Origin: an uncultured Pelagibacteraceae bacterium
GTDB lineage: Bacteria > Pseudomonadota > Alphaproteobacteria > Pelagibacterales > Pelagibacteraceae
Reading direction: 5' to 3'
Assembly: GCA_902600855.1 (NCBI GenBank)
Contig: CACKKY010000006.1
Span: 1-34,116 of the forward strand
DNA: 34,116 bases
Shown here: positions 19,362-30,664 of the stretch, in pieces
How positions within the stretch are numbered: the first letter of the stretch is position 1
How the letters are laid out: every line of letters begins with the position of its first letter
The notes under the pieces: generated by a model
What the model saw: the letters and a program-made list of their open reading frames with translations, nothing else
Databases searched by the model: none
What the model was told of the DNA's origin: nothing
Made by a program: the position numbers and the translations under genes

Positions 19362-20349
19362 TTTTAGAATAAGCTTTTACAATTTTTGAGACTAAAGGAT
19401 GTCTAACAACATCAGAGTGATCAAAATCAACAACAGCAATCTCGTTTAGGTGACCTAATAATTTTTTTGACCTGTCTAATCCAGAAGAATTTTTGTTAGC
19501 CAAATCTATCTGGGATGGATCACCATTAACTATTATTTTTGAATTTTCTCCAATACGAGTTAAAAACATTTTGATCTGAGTATCCGTTGCATTTTGTGCT
19601 TCATCTAAAATAGCGAAAGAATTCTTTAAAGTTCTTCCTCTCATAAAAGCCAATGGTGCAATCTCAATGTCTCCAATTTCAATCATTCTTTGAATTTTTT
19701 CAAAATCAAATAAATCATATAAAGAATCGTATAAAGGTCTCAAATAAGGATCAACTTTTTCCCTCATATCTCCTGGCAAAAAACCTAATCTTTCACCTGC
19801 CTCAACTGCTGGTCTTGATAAAATTATTCTTTCAATTTTTTTTTCTAACAGCATGGTAAGACCAACTGCTACTGCCAAAAAAGTCTTACCTGTTCCTGCT
19901 GGACCGGCTGAAATTATTATTTCACTCTGTCTTAAAGCTCTAACATAATTTTTTTGCTTTTCGGATCTTGGTATTATAGATTTTTTTGGAGTTTTGATTA
20001 TATCAGTCACATTGTTATTTTTTACTTTTTCATTAATCATAAATTTGTCTACAGATGAAACTATATCTTTATTTTCTATACCACCATTGGTTATATACTG
20101 ATTAACTAAAAATTGTATTGCATTTTTTATTATTTCATTTTTTTTTGGATCAGATTTAATTACTATGGAGTTACCTCTTGAATATAAACTTGTTTCTGAA
20201 ATTTTTTCAAGTTGTTTGAGATTTTTATTAAACTCCCCAACAACACCCATTAATAAATCATTGTCATGAAAAATGACACTTAATGAATTATTTTCTGAAT
20301 ATACAAACTTTAATGATCGATCGATATTTTTTTTAATTAAACTGCTCAA
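19354..20349 (-). CDS. phoH: PhoH family ATPase
   Basis: SAGPAGTGKTFLAVAVGL, RLGFLPGDMREKVDPYLRPLYD, FAILDEAQNAT, VNGDPSQIDL. Confidence 0.95.
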   Translation of the reverse strand: MSSLIKKNIDRSLKFVYSENNSLSVIFHDNDLLMGVVGEFNKNLKQLEKISETSLYSRGNSIVIKSDPKKNEIIKNAIQFLVNQYITNGGIENKDIVSSVDKFMINEKVKNNNVTDIIKTPKKSIIPRSEKQKNYVRALRQSEIIISAGPAGTGKTFLAVAVGLTMLLEKKIERIILSRPAVEAGERLGFLPGDMREKVDPYLRPLYDSLYDLFDFEKIQRMIEIGDIEIAPLAFMRGRTLKNSFAILDEAQNATDTQIKMFLTRIGENSKIIVNGDPSQIDLANKNSSGLDRSKKLLGHLNEIAVVDFDHSDVVRHPLVSKIVKAYSKND

Positions 20350-20352
20350 TTA

Positions 20353-21681
20353 TTAGGCTACCTTTTGATTGTAATTTAAGACTAATTCTCCAAACAAAGT
20401 ACTTCTATTACTTTTTAAAATTTTTATAGGTAAAACTTTTCCAATATCTGATTTTTTACCACTAAAGATTACAGATGTCATATACTCTGATCTACCAAAT
20501 ATCTTAGTGCCATCTTCTGTTAAGTTTTCAGCTAAAACGTTAATAGTTTTATTATTTAATGATTGATTCATGTTTTTTTGATTTTCATACAATTGGTATT
20601 GAATTTGCTCTAATCTTTTTGAAGAAATTTTCTTTTCTATCAAATCTAAATTTGCAGCAACAGTTCCGGGTCTTGGATTAAAAACATATGAATATGAATT
20701 AATAAATTTGATTTCTTTAATAAGATTAAGAGTATGATTAAAATCTATTTCTTCCTCACCAGGGTAACCTATTATGAAATCACTTGAAAATTCAATATTT
20801 GCGTTAATATTTTTAAATTTATTAAATATTTTCATGTAATAATCTATGGTGTGTTTTCGATTCATAAGATTTAAAACTTTATCAGATCCACTTTGTACTG
20901 GTAAATGAACCAATGGCATAAGTTTTTTTGAATTTTTATAAACATCTATCAAATCTTCAGTCATATCTTTTGGATGAGACGTGGTGTATCTAATTCTTTT
21001 TATTTCTGGAATTTTTTCAATTTCTAAAATTAAGTTTGACAATTTTTTATTTTCATTGTTGTAAGCATTTACATTTTGTCCCAACAAAGTTATTTCTCTT
21101 GCACCATTTGCTGCTAATGATTTAGCTTCGTCTAATATTTGTTTAAAAGGTCTTGAATATTCTGGTCCTCTTGTATAGGGCACAACACAAAAATGGCAAA
21201 ACTTATCACAACCCTCTTGAATAGTTAGAAAAGAGGAAATTTTTCCAGATTTATTTTTTATTTCACCAAAATATTCAAACTTTGTAATAGCATCAAATTC
21301 TGTTTCTTCTTCTTTTCTTTTTTTTTCATTGTATTTTATAATCATATCATTTATTTTATGATAAGATTGAGGTCCAATAACTAGGTCTATATAAGGTTCT
21401 CTCTTAAGCATTTCTTCATTTTCTGCTTGGGCAACACATCCAGCAATAATAACTAAGGGTTTTTGTTTAAATCTAAAAGATTTTTTTACCCTCCCTATAT
21501 CATGATAAACTTTTTCTTTAGCTTTATCTCTTATGTGGCATGTATTTAATACATAACAATCAGCATCCTCATGACTTTCAGTTTTTTTGTAACCAATTTG
21601 TTTTACTGCGTCGTAAATTCTATTCGAATCATACTCATTCATTTGACATCCAAATGTTTTGATAAAAATTTTTTGATTCAT
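20353..21681 (-). CDS. miaB: tRNA-2-methylthio-N6-dimethylallyladenosine synthase
   Basis: IKTFGCQMNEYDSNRI, QEGCDKFCHFCVVPYTRGPE radical-SAM cluster, LLGQNVNAY, C-terminal TRAM. Confidence 0.95.
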   Translation of the reverse strand: MNQKIFIKTFGCQMNEYDSNRIYDAVKQIGYKKTESHEDADCYVLNTCHIRDKAKEKVYHDIGRVKKSFRFKQKPLVIIAGCVAQAENEEMLKREPYIDLVIGPQSYHKINDMIIKYNEKKRKEEETEFDAITKFEYFGEIKNKSGKISSFLTIQEGCDKFCHFCVVPYTRGPEYSRPFKQILDEAKSLAANGAREITLLGQNVNAYNNENKKLSNLILEIEKIPEIKRIRYTTSHPKDMTEDLIDVYKNSKKLMPLVHLPVQSGSDKVLNLMNRKHTIDYYMKIFNKFKNINANIEFSSDFIIGYPGEEEIDFNHTLNLIKEIKFINSYSYVFNPRPGTVAANLDLIEKKISSKRLEQIQYQLYENQKNMNQSLNNKTINVLAENLTEDGTKIFGRSEYMTSVIFSGKKSDIGKVLPIKILKSNRSTLFGELVLNYNQKVA

Positions 21682-21682
21682 G

Positions 21683-22108
21683 TTATTGAGATTTTTTCTT
21701 TATCCCGTACAATTCTAGTTTATGGTCTACCAGAGTGTATCCATATTTTTCAGCAATTTTTTTTTGTAGTTGATTAATTTCTTCATCAACAAATTCTATT
21801 ATTTCACCCGTTTTTATGTCAATTAAATGATTATGGTCATCGTTGAGCTCATACCTAGCTTTACCTCCTTTAAAATCATGCTTTGCCAATATTCCTGCTT
21901 CCTCAAAAAGCTTCACAGTTCTATAGACTGTAGCAATACTAATTTTTGGATCTTTTTTAGAGACTCTACTATATAATTCATCTACATCTGGATGATCTGA
22001 TTCCCCATATGCCTCTTTAGACTCCAAAATCACTCTTGCAATAGTTCTTCTTTGATCGGTTAATTTAAGTCCAGTTTTTTGAAATTTTTGTTCTATTTTG
22101 TCTGACAT
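21683..22108 (-). CDS. fur: Ferric/manganese uptake regulator (Fur/Mur)
   Basis: LKLTDQRRTIARVILES, PKISIATVYRTVKLFEEAGIL, DDHNHLIDIKTGEIIEF; in miaB-fur-tsaB neighbourhood. Confidence 0.9.
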   Translation of the reverse strand: MSDKIEQKFQKTGLKLTDQRRTIARVILESKEAYGESDHPDVDELYSRVSKKDPKISIATVYRTVKLFEEAGILAKHDFKGGKARYELNDDHNHLIDIKTGEIIEFVDEEINQLQKKIAEKYGYTLVDHKLELYGIKKKSQ

Positions 22109-22116
22109 ATCTAATT

Positions 22117-22503
22117 TTAAACCATATAATTAGGATTAATCAAATTTTTTTCAATTTTAAATTTATCACACAAACGTGGGATATTTTGGTATTTAAGGTC
22201 AATTTCTCCATTAAAATCGTCAAAACTAAAGCAAAAATAATCGATTTTATTTGTCAGATAAAAAGCCTTTACAACAGATAATGAGTTTCTAATTCCAGCA
22301 AAGCTACCAGGGCCTTTATTGACATAGATTTTTTTTATATTTTTTACTACTAAATTATTAGACTTCAAAAAATCATTTATTAATATAATTAACTTTTCAT
22401 AATTAATTTTACTATTATCATGGGTAATACTATATGTTTTATTATTAATAATGAGCATCAAGAATATTACTTCATCAGTAGCATCAATTATAAGTTTAAT
22501 CAT
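22117..22503 (-). CDS. tsaB: Compact TsaB-like protein (tRNA t6A biosynthesis)
   Basis: MIKLIIDATDEVIFLMLI N-terminus and VNKGPGSFAGIRNSLSVVKAF (TsaB GPGSFTGxR motif); only about 128 aa. Confidence 0.8.
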   Translation of the reverse strand: MIKLIIDATDEVIFLMLIINNKTYSITHDNSKINYEKLIILINDFLKSNNLVVKNIKKIYVNKGPGSFAGIRNSLSVVKAFYLTNKIDYFCFSFDDFNGEIDLKYQNIPRLCDKFKIEKNLINPNYMV

Positions 22504-23509
22504 TTTTTTTTCACTTCTTCCAAATTCTAAATCAGATGAAAAAAAAATCAAACATTATTCTAATGATGAAGGTATTTTGTCTATAATGTATCATCGTTTT
22601 AACGAAAATAAATATCCTTCAACAAATATTAAAATGGAAATTTTTAAAGAGCATATTAATCTGATTAAACAAAGTAATTATAAATTTTATAACCCATTAA
22701 ATTTTAAAAAAGAATTTCTAATTCCAAGAAACAAAAAAGTAATATTACTTACAATAGATGATGCCTTTCAATCTTTTTATTTGGAGGCTTGGCCATTTTT
22801 AAAAAAAAATAAAATACCTTTTATTCTATTTGTATCTACTGAACCAGTTGGAAAAAAAGGATATATGACGTGGAATCAAATAAAAGAAATTGAAAAAGAA
22901 CCTTTTGTTTTTATTGGTCATCATTCACATTCTCATGGATATTTAATAGATAAAACTGAAAATGAATTTATTAATGATATTAAGATTGCCGATAAAGAAT
23001 TTTTAAATAACCTTGGATATATCCCAAATTTTTTTTCTTATCCATTTGGTGAATATTCTGAATTCATGAGAAAATTTATATCTAAAAATTTTGATTTTGC
23101 CTTTGGTCAACATTCTGGTGTTATTGATCTTAATAAAGATAAGTATGAATTACCTAGATTTCCTATTAATGAAAATTATGGAGAAATAAAGAGATTTAAT
23201 TCTATATTAAAATCATATCCGCTCGAATTTAAAAATTTATTTCCATCAGAAAAACAAATAAATAAAGAAAATAATCCTCCACCATTTAAAGTTGAGTTTT
23301 TTAATGAACAAGAAAATTTAAAAGACTTAAATTGTTATTCAAATGAATTGGGTGAATGGGAAAAATCTGAGATAAAAATTACAGATAATATCCTCACTAT
23401 CAATTTTAGAGGTGCATTTGTTCCCAGGAGAGGAAGAATTAATTGTTCATTGAGGGATAATGGAAAATGGAGATGGTTTGGTTCACAATTTATAATTAAA
23501 GAAAATTAA
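22451..23509 (+). CDS. Secreted polysaccharide deacetylase family protein
   Basis: Signal-peptide-like N-terminus; LTIDDAFQSFYLEAWPFLKKNKIPFILFVST, IGHHSHSHGYL, SYPFGEYSE: NodB-type motifs. Confidence 0.88.
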   Translation: MSIKNITSSVASIISLIIFFSLLPNSKSDEKKIKHYSNDEGILSIMYHRFNENKYPSTNIKMEIFKEHINLIKQSNYKFYNPLNFKKEFLIPRNKKVILLTIDDAFQSFYLEAWPFLKKNKIPFILFVSTEPVGKKGYMTWNQIKEIEKEPFVFIGHHSHSHGYLIDKTENEFINDIKIADKEFLNNLGYIPNFFSYPFGEYSEFMRKFISKNFDFAFGQHSGVIDLNKDKYELPRFPINENYGEIKRFNSILKSYPLEFKNLFPSEKQINKENNPPPFKVEFFNEQENLKDLNCYSNELGEWEKSEIKITDNILTINFRGAFVPRRGRINCSLRDNGKWRWFGSQFIIKEN

Positions 23510-24603
23510 ATAAGACTTTCCAAATCTATGCTGGATGGTAATAATTTTGCATCATCAAAGTCTTTTAATCTATTTTGAGTGATAATTTTTTTTAAAACTG
23601 TTACATATTGAGTGCCTGTCTCTGCATATTTATCTAAATGTTCTGAAAGAGTAATACCATCTAAAGGTTTTCCTAAATCTCTTAATTCTGCTCTCGCTTC
23701 TCTAAAATCCTTATAAGTAGAATGGGTGTTTAGATTTCTTTTGTAGGCTCTTACAGAAGCTTGCAAAACATTAAATTTCATCACTTTATGTCCTTTATCA
23801 ACATCAGCATCTTTTGGTTTTAATCCCTCACCAGACCAAGTCCATTGACCAAATAAAGCATTCCCTTCTTGAGCAAATCTAGAGGTTCCCCAACCAGTTT
23901 CTTTTGCCGCTTGAGCTATTGCCAAAGAGACTGGAATCTCATCCATCCTAATCTTGAGTTCAGATAAATCTTTTGTTTTAATTCCATATTGTTTATATTT
24001 TTTTTCTAACCATTTTTTTTCAAGTTCTGAATTATTGCTTTTATTAATAATGTTAAAAAGAGTTTTTCTATCAAGTCTAATATTATTATTTTCTTTTAAA
24101 ATTAAAGGTAAAACAATTTGTATAAATAATTCTTTTCTTTTTTTTGTGTCTTCAATCATTTTAATTTCATTTGGTAATAACGTTAGAGCCACAGGTTTAA
24201 CTAATTTTTTTTCTCTAACATCATTTAAATTATAACCCGTGTCTTGAAAAAGCTGCTTAATAGTAGCTGCGCTCAATCTAACAGTATCTGTTTCTAAATC
24301 ATTTAAACTAAAAATATCTAATAACAGCTCTTTTTCATTTAATAATTCATTTTCATTTTCAAGATTATTTTTCTTATTTAAGGTATAGGCTAAAATTTTT
24401 TTAGAATTATTAGAAAATTCTTTAGTCTTCAAAATATTTTTTTCTGTAAAATTCATTAATAGTGGTGCTACATAAAAAAAACTAATCACTAAAAGACTAC
24501 TCAAAAAAATTCTAGAAATTGAGTGAATTTTAGATTGAAATAATATTTTTTGATTAATTCTATATTTTCTATTACTAACTTTTTTTACTAATTTAGTTTT
24601 CAT
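23506..24603 (-). CDS. Bax-like glucosaminidase-domain protein, membrane anchored
   Basis: IPVSLAIAQAAKETGWGTSRFAQEGNALFGQWTW, LNTHSTYKDFREARAELR; N-terminal TM segment. Confidence 0.85.
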   Translation of the reverse strand: MKTKLVKKVSNRKYRINQKILFQSKIHSISRIFLSSLLVISFFYVAPLLMNFTEKNILKTKEFSNNSKKILAYTLNKKNNLENENELLNEKELLLDIFSLNDLETDTVRLSAATIKQLFQDTGYNLNDVREKKLVKPVALTLLPNEIKMIEDTKKRKELFIQIVLPLILKENNNIRLDRKTLFNIINKSNNSELEKKWLEKKYKQYGIKTKDLSELKIRMDEIPVSLAIAQAAKETGWGTSRFAQEGNALFGQWTWSGEGLKPKDADVDKGHKVMKFNVLQASVRAYKRNLNTHSTYKDFREARAELRDLGKPLDGITLSEHLDKYAETGTQYVTVLKKIITQNRLKDFDDAKLLPSSIDLESLI

Positions 24604-24607
24604 CGAA

Positions 24608-25153
24608 TTAAACTGCTTGCACTTCTTTTACTTCGGGTAAATAATGACATAAAAGGTTTTGAACTCCTTGCTTTAATGTCATTGTTGAACTAGGACATCC
24701 TGAACAACTACCTTGCAACTGAACTTTTACTACACCATTTTTAAACTCTTTAAATTTTATGTCCCCACCATCTCTTGCAACAGCTGGTCTAATTTTTTGA
24801 TCTAAAATCTTGATAATTTTTTGATCTATTTCACTTAAATTATTAATATCTTTGTTTTGCTCTTTACTTTCATCAATAATAAATTCTTTACCGTCAGCAT
24901 AAAAATCATTTATTAAAGAAATTACTATATGTTTTATTTCCTCCCATTTAATTTGATCATTTTTATTTACTGATAAAAAATCTTTTCCTAAAAAAATACC
25001 AACTACACCATTTACAGATAATATGTTTCTTACTAACTCATTATCAACATCATCTTTATTAGTAATTTCATAATGACCACTATTAGAGACATTTTTTCCT
25101 GGAAGAAATTTTAATGAATTAGGATTTGGAGTTACTTCAGTTTGAACAAACAT
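24608..25153 (-). CDS. NifU family Fe-S scaffold (NFU)
   Basis: N-terminal Nfu domain (MFVQTEVTPNPNSLKFLPG) and C-terminal VARDGGDIKF...GSCSGCPSSTMTLKQGVQNLL CxxC motif. Confidence 0.94.
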   Translation of the reverse strand: MFVQTEVTPNPNSLKFLPGKNVSNSGHYEITNKDDVDNELVRNILSVNGVVGIFLGKDFLSVNKNDQIKWEEIKHIVISLINDFYADGKEFIIDESKEQNKDINNLSEIDQKIIKILDQKIRPAVARDGGDIKFKEFKNGVVKVQLQGSCSGCPSSTMTLKQGVQNLLCHYLPEVKEVQAV

Positions 25154-25205
25154 AATTTAAATATAGTTATTATTTTAAAAATTAAAACTTGATATTAATT
25201 TTTTT

Positions 25206-26207
25206 TTAAAAACCTACTATTTCTTTTATTCTTTCTATCTTTTTTGATGCAATCAAATCGGCTTTTTCAACTCCATCTAGAAGAATTTTATCTAAATAAG
25301 ATTTATCTCTTAAAAGTTTTTTGATCTCTTTTGATATTGGGTCAATTTTATTTACTAATTGATCTGATAATTTTTCTTTAAATTCTGAAAAGTTTTTGCC
25401 TGCAAAAATTTCTACAGAATTTTTTAAGGAAGAGTTGGTTAAACTTGAATAAATTCCTAAAAGATTTTTTGCCTCCAATCTGTCCTCTAACTCATTTATA
25501 TTTTGTGGCATTGGTAAAGGATCGGTTTTTGCTTTTTTAATTTTATTAATTATCTGATCTTTTTCATCAGTTAAATTTATTCTACTTAAATCTGATAATT
25601 CCGATTTACTCATCTTTTTAGATCCATCTTTTAAACTCATTATCCGTGAAAATTCTTTCTGAATTAAGGGTTCAGGAACTTTTAGAAAATTTTCAACCTC
25701 AAAATCATTGTTAAATTTTTGTGCAATATCTCTACATAGCTCTAAGTGTTGCTTTTGATCATCACCAACAGGGACATGAGTAGCATCGTACAATAAAATG
25801 TCTGAAGCCATTAAAACGGGATATGAATATAGACCAATACTTGCTTTTTCCTTATCCTTTCCAGCTTTTTCTTTAAATTGAGTCATTCTATTTAACCATC
25901 CCATTCGAGCAACACAACTTAATATCCAAGCACCCTCTGCATGAGCGGATACACTCGATTGATTAAAAATTATACTTTTTTTTGGATCAATTCCACTTGC
26001 AATAAAAGTTGCAACAGTCTCTCTAATATTATTTCTTAGTTGTTTTGGGTCTTGTCTAACTGTTATGGCATGTAGATCAACAACGCAAAAGATACATTCA
26101 TTATTTTTGTTGTTATTTAAATCTACAAAATTTTTAATAGCACCTAGATAATTTCCTAAATGAAGATTACCCGTAGGCTGAACTCCTGAAAAAATTTTTT
26201 TATCCAT
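25206..26207 (-). CDS. trpS: Tryptophanyl-tRNA synthetase
   Basis: [43 protein letters not shown]. Confidence 0.96.
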   Translation of the reverse strand: MDKKIFSGVQPTGNLHLGNYLGAIKNFVDLNNNKNNECIFCVVDLHAITVRQDPKQLRNNIRETVATFIASGIDPKKSIIFNQSSVSAHAEGAWILSCVARMGWLNRMTQFKEKAGKDKEKASIGLYSYPVLMASDILLYDATHVPVGDDQKQHLELCRDIAQKFNNDFEVENFLKVPEPLIQKEFSRIMSLKDGSKKMSKSELSDLSRINLTDEKDQIINKIKKAKTDPLPMPQNINELEDRLEAKNLLGIYSSLTNSSLKNSVEIFAGKNFSEFKEKLSDQLVNKIDPISKEIKKLLRDKSYLDKILLDGVEKADLIASKKIERIKEIVGF

Positions 26208-26210
26208 AAA

Positions 26211-27740
26211 TTAATACTTTAAATTAATATCACGAATATTAAAAGCTTTGATCAGATAACAAACTATCAAATAAAACAATAATCCCAATATAACACTTAA
26301 AATTAAATATAAAGACTTTATAGTTTTATGAAATGATAATTCATTTTGGAAATAATTTAATAAAAAATCAAAAAATAAACCCATTAACATTGATGCAATA
26401 ATTATTTTAAAAAGATTTAGAAAAAATTTTTCATTGAAAATGAATAAATCTCTATTTTTTAAAAATAAAAATAATAATATGGAATTGAACCATGATGATA
26501 TAGAGGTTGCAATTGGGATTATAATAAAGCCAATTTGTTTAAAATAATAAACACTAATTAAAATATTTAATATGACTGAAATTAATGAAATTAAAAATGG
26601 TGTTTTTGTATCGTGATTTGCGAAAAAAAAACTTGAAAATACTTTAATTAATGCAAATGCAGGCAATCCAAGAGCAAAATAATACAATGCCAAACCAGAA
26701 TTATAGACTGAATTTTTATCAAAAGATCCATAACCGAATAAAGCAGATATGATTTGTTCAGAACCAATTACTAAAGCAATTGTTGCTGGTAAACTTAAAA
26801 ATAAACTAAGCTCAAGAGCTTTGTTTTGTATAAATAAAATTTTATTTTTTTTTCTAGTTTGAATATGCTTTGAGAGCTGTGGTAAAATAACAACACCAAT
26901 AGCAATACCAGCTATTGCTAGATTAATTTGATATATTCTATCTGCATAATATAAATAAGAAACTGCACTTGCTTGAAATGAGGCAATTATAGTTCCGATT
27001 AAAATATTAATTTGGGTTACACCAGAGGAAAAAATACTTGGTAAAAGTTTCTTAAAAAAAAATTTTACTTTATTATTTACTTTTAATTTAAAATTAAATG
27101 TTAAATCAAAATATTTTTTTACGAAAAAATATAAAAAAAATAATTGTAAAAGACCAGCTAAAGAAACACCATATGATAAATAATAAATAAGTTTATCTCC
27201 TATTGATTTAGAAAAAATTAATATTAAAATTAAAACAATATTTAAAATTATAGGCGCCGCAGCTGCTGATGCAAATTTATTGTGAGAATTAAGAATTGCA
27301 GAAAAAAATGAAGCTAAACAAATAAAAAATAAAAATGGAAAAGTGATTCTTGTTAGATTTATTGCAATTTCCATTTTTTCAAAATCACCAACAAACCCTG
27401 GAGCAATCATAAAGATAAATGCTGGCATAAAAATTTCAATTAAAATTGTTAAAAATAATAATCCCAAGAAAAGAAGGTTAAAAATATCGTTAGCAAAATT
27501 GTTCGACTGTTTTTTACCCTTTCTTATTTCAGAAGAATAACTAGGAACAAAAGCAGCGTTAAAAGTACCCTCGGCAAACAATCTTCTAAAAGTATTTGGA
27601 ATTCTAAAAGCAACAAAAAAAGCATCAGCTAACAACCCTGTACCAAGAAAGATTGCTATTAAAATATCTCTTAAATAACCCAGTAATCTACTGATTACAG
27701 TATAGAAACCAAATGTGCCTGTTGACTTAATTAGGTTCAT
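26211..27740 (-). CDS. murJ: Lipid II flippase MurJ
   Basis: GTFGFYTVISRLLGYLRDILIAIFLGTGLLADAFFVAFRIPNTFRRLFAEGTFNAAFVP; multi-TM. Start at internal Met (27740). Confidence 0.95.
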   Translation of the reverse strand: MNLIKSTGTFGFYTVISRLLGYLRDILIAIFLGTGLLADAFFVAFRIPNTFRRLFAEGTFNAAFVPSYSSEIRKGKKQSNNFANDIFNLLFLGLLFLTILIEIFMPAFIFMIAPGFVGDFEKMEIAINLTRITFPFLFFICLASFFSAILNSHNKFASAAAAPIILNIVLILILIFSKSIGDKLIYYLSYGVSLAGLLQLFFLYFFVKKYFDLTFNFKLKVNNKVKFFFKKLLPSIFSSGVTQINILIGTIIASFQASAVSYLYYADRIYQINLAIAGIAIGVVILPQLSKHIQTRKKNKILFIQNKALELSLFLSLPATIALVIGSEQIISALFGYGSFDKNSVYNSGLALYYFALGLPAFALIKVFSSFFFANHDTKTPFLISLISVILNILISVYYFKQIGFIIIPIATSISSWFNSILLFLFLKNRDLFIFNEKFFLNLFKIIIASMLMGLFFDFLLNYFQNELSFHKTIKSLYLILSVILGLLFYLIVCYLIKAFNIRDINLKY

Positions 27741-27788
27741 AAATAATATTAGTCTTAATTTTATCCTATTGTACACTTATTATCAGAA

Positions 27789-30074
27789 ATGAAAAAAACA
27801 AAGATTGATCATTATACAGATAAAGAAGCTTTAGACTTTCATAAGGATAAAAAACCAGGCAAGATAGAGATCATTTCATCCAAAAACATGACAACCAAAA
27901 GAGACTTAGCATTAGCATATTCTCCTGGTGTGGCTGCTCCAGTAAAAATGATTAGCCAAAACCCTGACGCTGCATACGATTACACCAGTAAAGGAAATTT
28001 AGTTGCAGTAATCAGTAACGGTTCGGCTATATTAGGAATGGGAAACCTAGGTGCACTTGCATCAAAACCTGTAATGGAAGGAAAGGCCGTTTTATTCAAA
28101 AGATTTGCAGATATAGATTCAATTGATTTAGAGATAGATTGTTACAATACAGATGAAATAATTAATTCAATTAAAAATTTTGCACCAAGTTTTGGTGGAA
28201 TAAACTTAGAAGATATTGCTGCACCAGATTGTTTTATAATTGAACAAAATCTTAAAAAAGTTCTCGATATTCCTGTTTTTCATGACGATCAACATGGAAC
28301 TGCAATAATTACAACTGCCGCTCTTATTAATGCATTGGACATAAGTGGCAAATCTATTAAAAAAATAAAGATAGTTATAAATGGAGCAGGCGCATCCGCT
28401 CAAGCATGTGCTGAACTTTTTAAAAAATTAGGAACGCGTAGTGAAAATATAATTATGATTGATAGAAAAGGGGTCATTTATAAAGGAAGATCTAAGGGTA
28501 TGGATCAATGGAAATCAAGACACGCTATCGATACGAAATTAAGATCTCTTAATGATGCAATCAAGGGTGCTGATGTTTTTTTAGGATTATCAGCAAAAGG
28601 TACATTGAAAAAAAATCATGTAAAATTAATGGCAAAAAAACCTATTATATTTGCATGTGCAAATCCTGATCCTGAGATCACCCCTGAGGAAATTAATGAG
28701 GTAAGAAAAGATGCCATTATAGCTACTGGAAGATCAGATTATCCAAACCAAGTAAATAATCTAATTGGTTTTCCATATATTTTTAGAGGAGCGTTGGATG
28801 TAAGAGCAAAAACAATTAATGAAGAGATGAAAATGGCTGCAGCAAAAGCTATTGCAAAACTAGCTAGGGAATACGTGCCTGATGAAGTTGTTGCTGCTAT
28901 GGGGGGAGAGAGACCGCACTATGGAAAAGACTATATAATTCCATCAACATTTGATCCAAGACTGATAAGCGTAATACCAGCTGCTGTTGCGAAGGCAGCA
29001 GTAGAAAGTGGAGTAGCAAGAAAAAATATTGATAACCTGGAAATTTATAAAGATCAACTTAAACAACGTTTAGATCCAACTGTAACTATAATGCAAGGAA
29101 TTAATTCTTTCATTAAAAATAATCAGAAAAGAATTGTATTTGCTGATGGTGAAGATGAAAATACTCTTAAAGCCGCTATCGCTTTTAAAAATTCAAAATT
29201 AGGTGTTCCAATTTTGGTAGGAAAAAAAGATAAAATTAAAGAACAGATAAAGAAAATTGGATATGACTCAGATTTTAATATCGAAATAACTAATTCTAAA
29301 GATGTTGAGAAAAGAAACAAATATGCAAAAAATTTATTTAAAAAACTTCAGAGAGATCAGGGTTTATTAGAAAGAGATTGTGATCGACTTGTTAGAAACG
29401 ATAGAGTTATTTGGGCAGCTAGCATGGTCGCTTGTGGTGATGCAGATGGAGCTGTAACAGGTAATACTAGAAGATTTGGCTCCTCACTAGAAAAAATTAA
29501 ACAAGTTGTTGACGCCAGAGATGGCGAAATCATGTTTGGTCTTAATATGGTAGTTCATAAAGGAAAAACAATATTTGTTGGTGATACTAGTGTTCATGAA
29601 TATCCAACATCAGAACAAATGGCTGAAATAGCAATATCTGCAGCAAGAGTGGTTAAATTATTCGGTTTTGATCCAAAGGTTGCTTTTGTGTCTCATTCTA
29701 CTTTTGGTCAACCTATCACAAGTAGAACTAAACATATTAGAAAAGCTGTTGAAATTTTAAGAGAAAAAAAAGTAAACTTTGAATTCGATGGTGATATGCA
29801 GCCTGATGTGGCTCTTAATAAAGAATATCAAGATTTATATCCATTTTCAAAAATAGTTGGGAATGCAAATATTTTGATAATGCCAGGTCAACATAGTGCA
29901 GCTATATCATATAAAATGATGAAAACTTTAGGAGACACAAAAGTGATAGGGCCGCTATTAATAGGTCTGGGCCTTCCTATTGAAATTGTGCCTTTAAGAT
30001 CCTCTACTTCAGAAATAATTAATTTAGCATCAGTTGCGGCATACTCAGCTGAAGTAATTAATTATAAAAACTAG
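27789..30074 (+). CDS. maeB: NADP-dependent malic enzyme with C-terminal phosphotransacetylase-like domain
   Basis: [34 protein letters not shown], then PTA-like region ([16 protein letters not shown]...); 761 aa two-domain architecture. Confidence 0.95.
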   Translation: MKKTKIDHYTDKEALDFHKDKKPGKIEIISSKNMTTKRDLALAYSPGVAAPVKMISQNPDAAYDYTSKGNLVAVISNGSAILGMGNLGALASKPVMEGKAVLFKRFADIDSIDLEIDCYNTDEIINSIKNFAPSFGGINLEDIAAPDCFIIEQNLKKVLDIPVFHDDQHGTAIITTAALINALDISGKSIKKIKIVINGAGASAQACAELFKKLGTRSENIIMIDRKGVIYKGRSKGMDQWKSRHAIDTKLRSLNDAIKGADVFLGLSAKGTLKKNHVKLMAKKPIIFACANPDPEITPEEINEVRKDAIIATGRSDYPNQVNNLIGFPYIFRGALDVRAKTINEEMKMAAAKAIAKLAREYVPDEVVAAMGGERPHYGKDYIIPSTFDPRLISVIPAAVAKAAVESGVARKNIDNLEIYKDQLKQRLDPTVTIMQGINSFIKNNQKRIVFADGEDENTLKAAIAFKNSKLGVPILVGKKDKIKEQIKKIGYDSDFNIEITNSKDVEKRNKYAKNLFKKLQRDQGLLERDCDRLVRNDRVIWAASMVACGDADGAVTGNTRRFGSSLEKIKQVVDARDGEIMFGLNMVVHKGKTIFVGDTSVHEYPTSEQMAEIAISAARVVKLFGFDPKVAFVSHSTFGQPITSRTKHIRKAVEILREKKVNFEFDGDMQPDVALNKEYQDLYPFSKIVGNANILIMPGQHSAAISYKMMKTLGDTKVIGPLLIGLGLPIEIVPLRSSTSEIINLASVAAYSAEVINYKN

Positions 30075-30664
30075 TCTTTTTGGATTCTTAAATCCTCAAC
30101 AAGAATTATACTTGCGATTACCTTCTCTACATCGAGTATTTCCTCTCCCTCGCTTATTACCAAGTCTTTTTCATCAGAGGTCATTGCTATCCCATAAATA
30201 TATATTTTTTTTTTATAAGTATCTATTTGATAGTTTGAAGCCTTAATATTTTTATTTAAGATCATTGCAGTACGCAGTTGTGAAGTAATCAAAATATCTT
30301 TTGCTGATCTTTTAAAATTAAATTCTTCTTTTATTTTAATATCATTTTTTACAGATCTAGCACCATCTGTTTCCCAGGCTAGTTTAGTTAATTGTAATTT
30401 TTCTTCAGGGTTGTTTACTTTGCCTGTCAAAAAAATTCTTCCATCGAGCACTTTTGTTTTTACAGATAGAACATAATTTTTATTTTTTAAAAGAATTCTA
30501 GCTGATAAGCTTTTTTGCATTATTGAGTCATCAATTTGAGTACCCACTGAACGAGGATCAAATGCAACACTTACACCTGTTCCAAAAATTCCTTTTGATG
30601 AAAAGCCAACACAACCTGAAAAAAAAACTCCTATCAAAATAACTAAAATATATTTAATTTTCAT
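30071..30664 (-). CDS. BON-domain outer-membrane lipoprotein (DolP/YraP-like)
   Basis: Lipobox VFFSGC; two BON repeats (VLDGRIFLTGKVNNPEEKLQLTKLAWETDGARSVKNDIKI; IYIYGIAMTSDEKDLVISEGEEILDVEKV). Confidence 0.85.
   Translation of the reverse strand: MKIKYILVILIGVFFSGCVGFSSKGIFGTGVSVAFDPRSVGTQIDDSIMQKSLSARILLKNKNYVLSVKTKVLDGRIFLTGKVNNPEEKLQLTKLAWETDGARSVKNDIKIKEEFNFKRSAKDILITSQLRTAMILNKNIKASNYQIDTYKKKIYIYGIAMTSDEKDLVISEGEEILDVEKVIASIILVEDLRIQKD

Noticed and set aside
23954-24235. 93-aa plus-strand ORF inside the bax-like gene, and similar small ORFs (e.g. 8215-8442, 11893-12129, 12431-12661, 3929-4162, 15030-15221)
   Set aside because: All lie inside confidently assigned genes, with no domain signal or initiation context; antisense or alternate-frame by-products.
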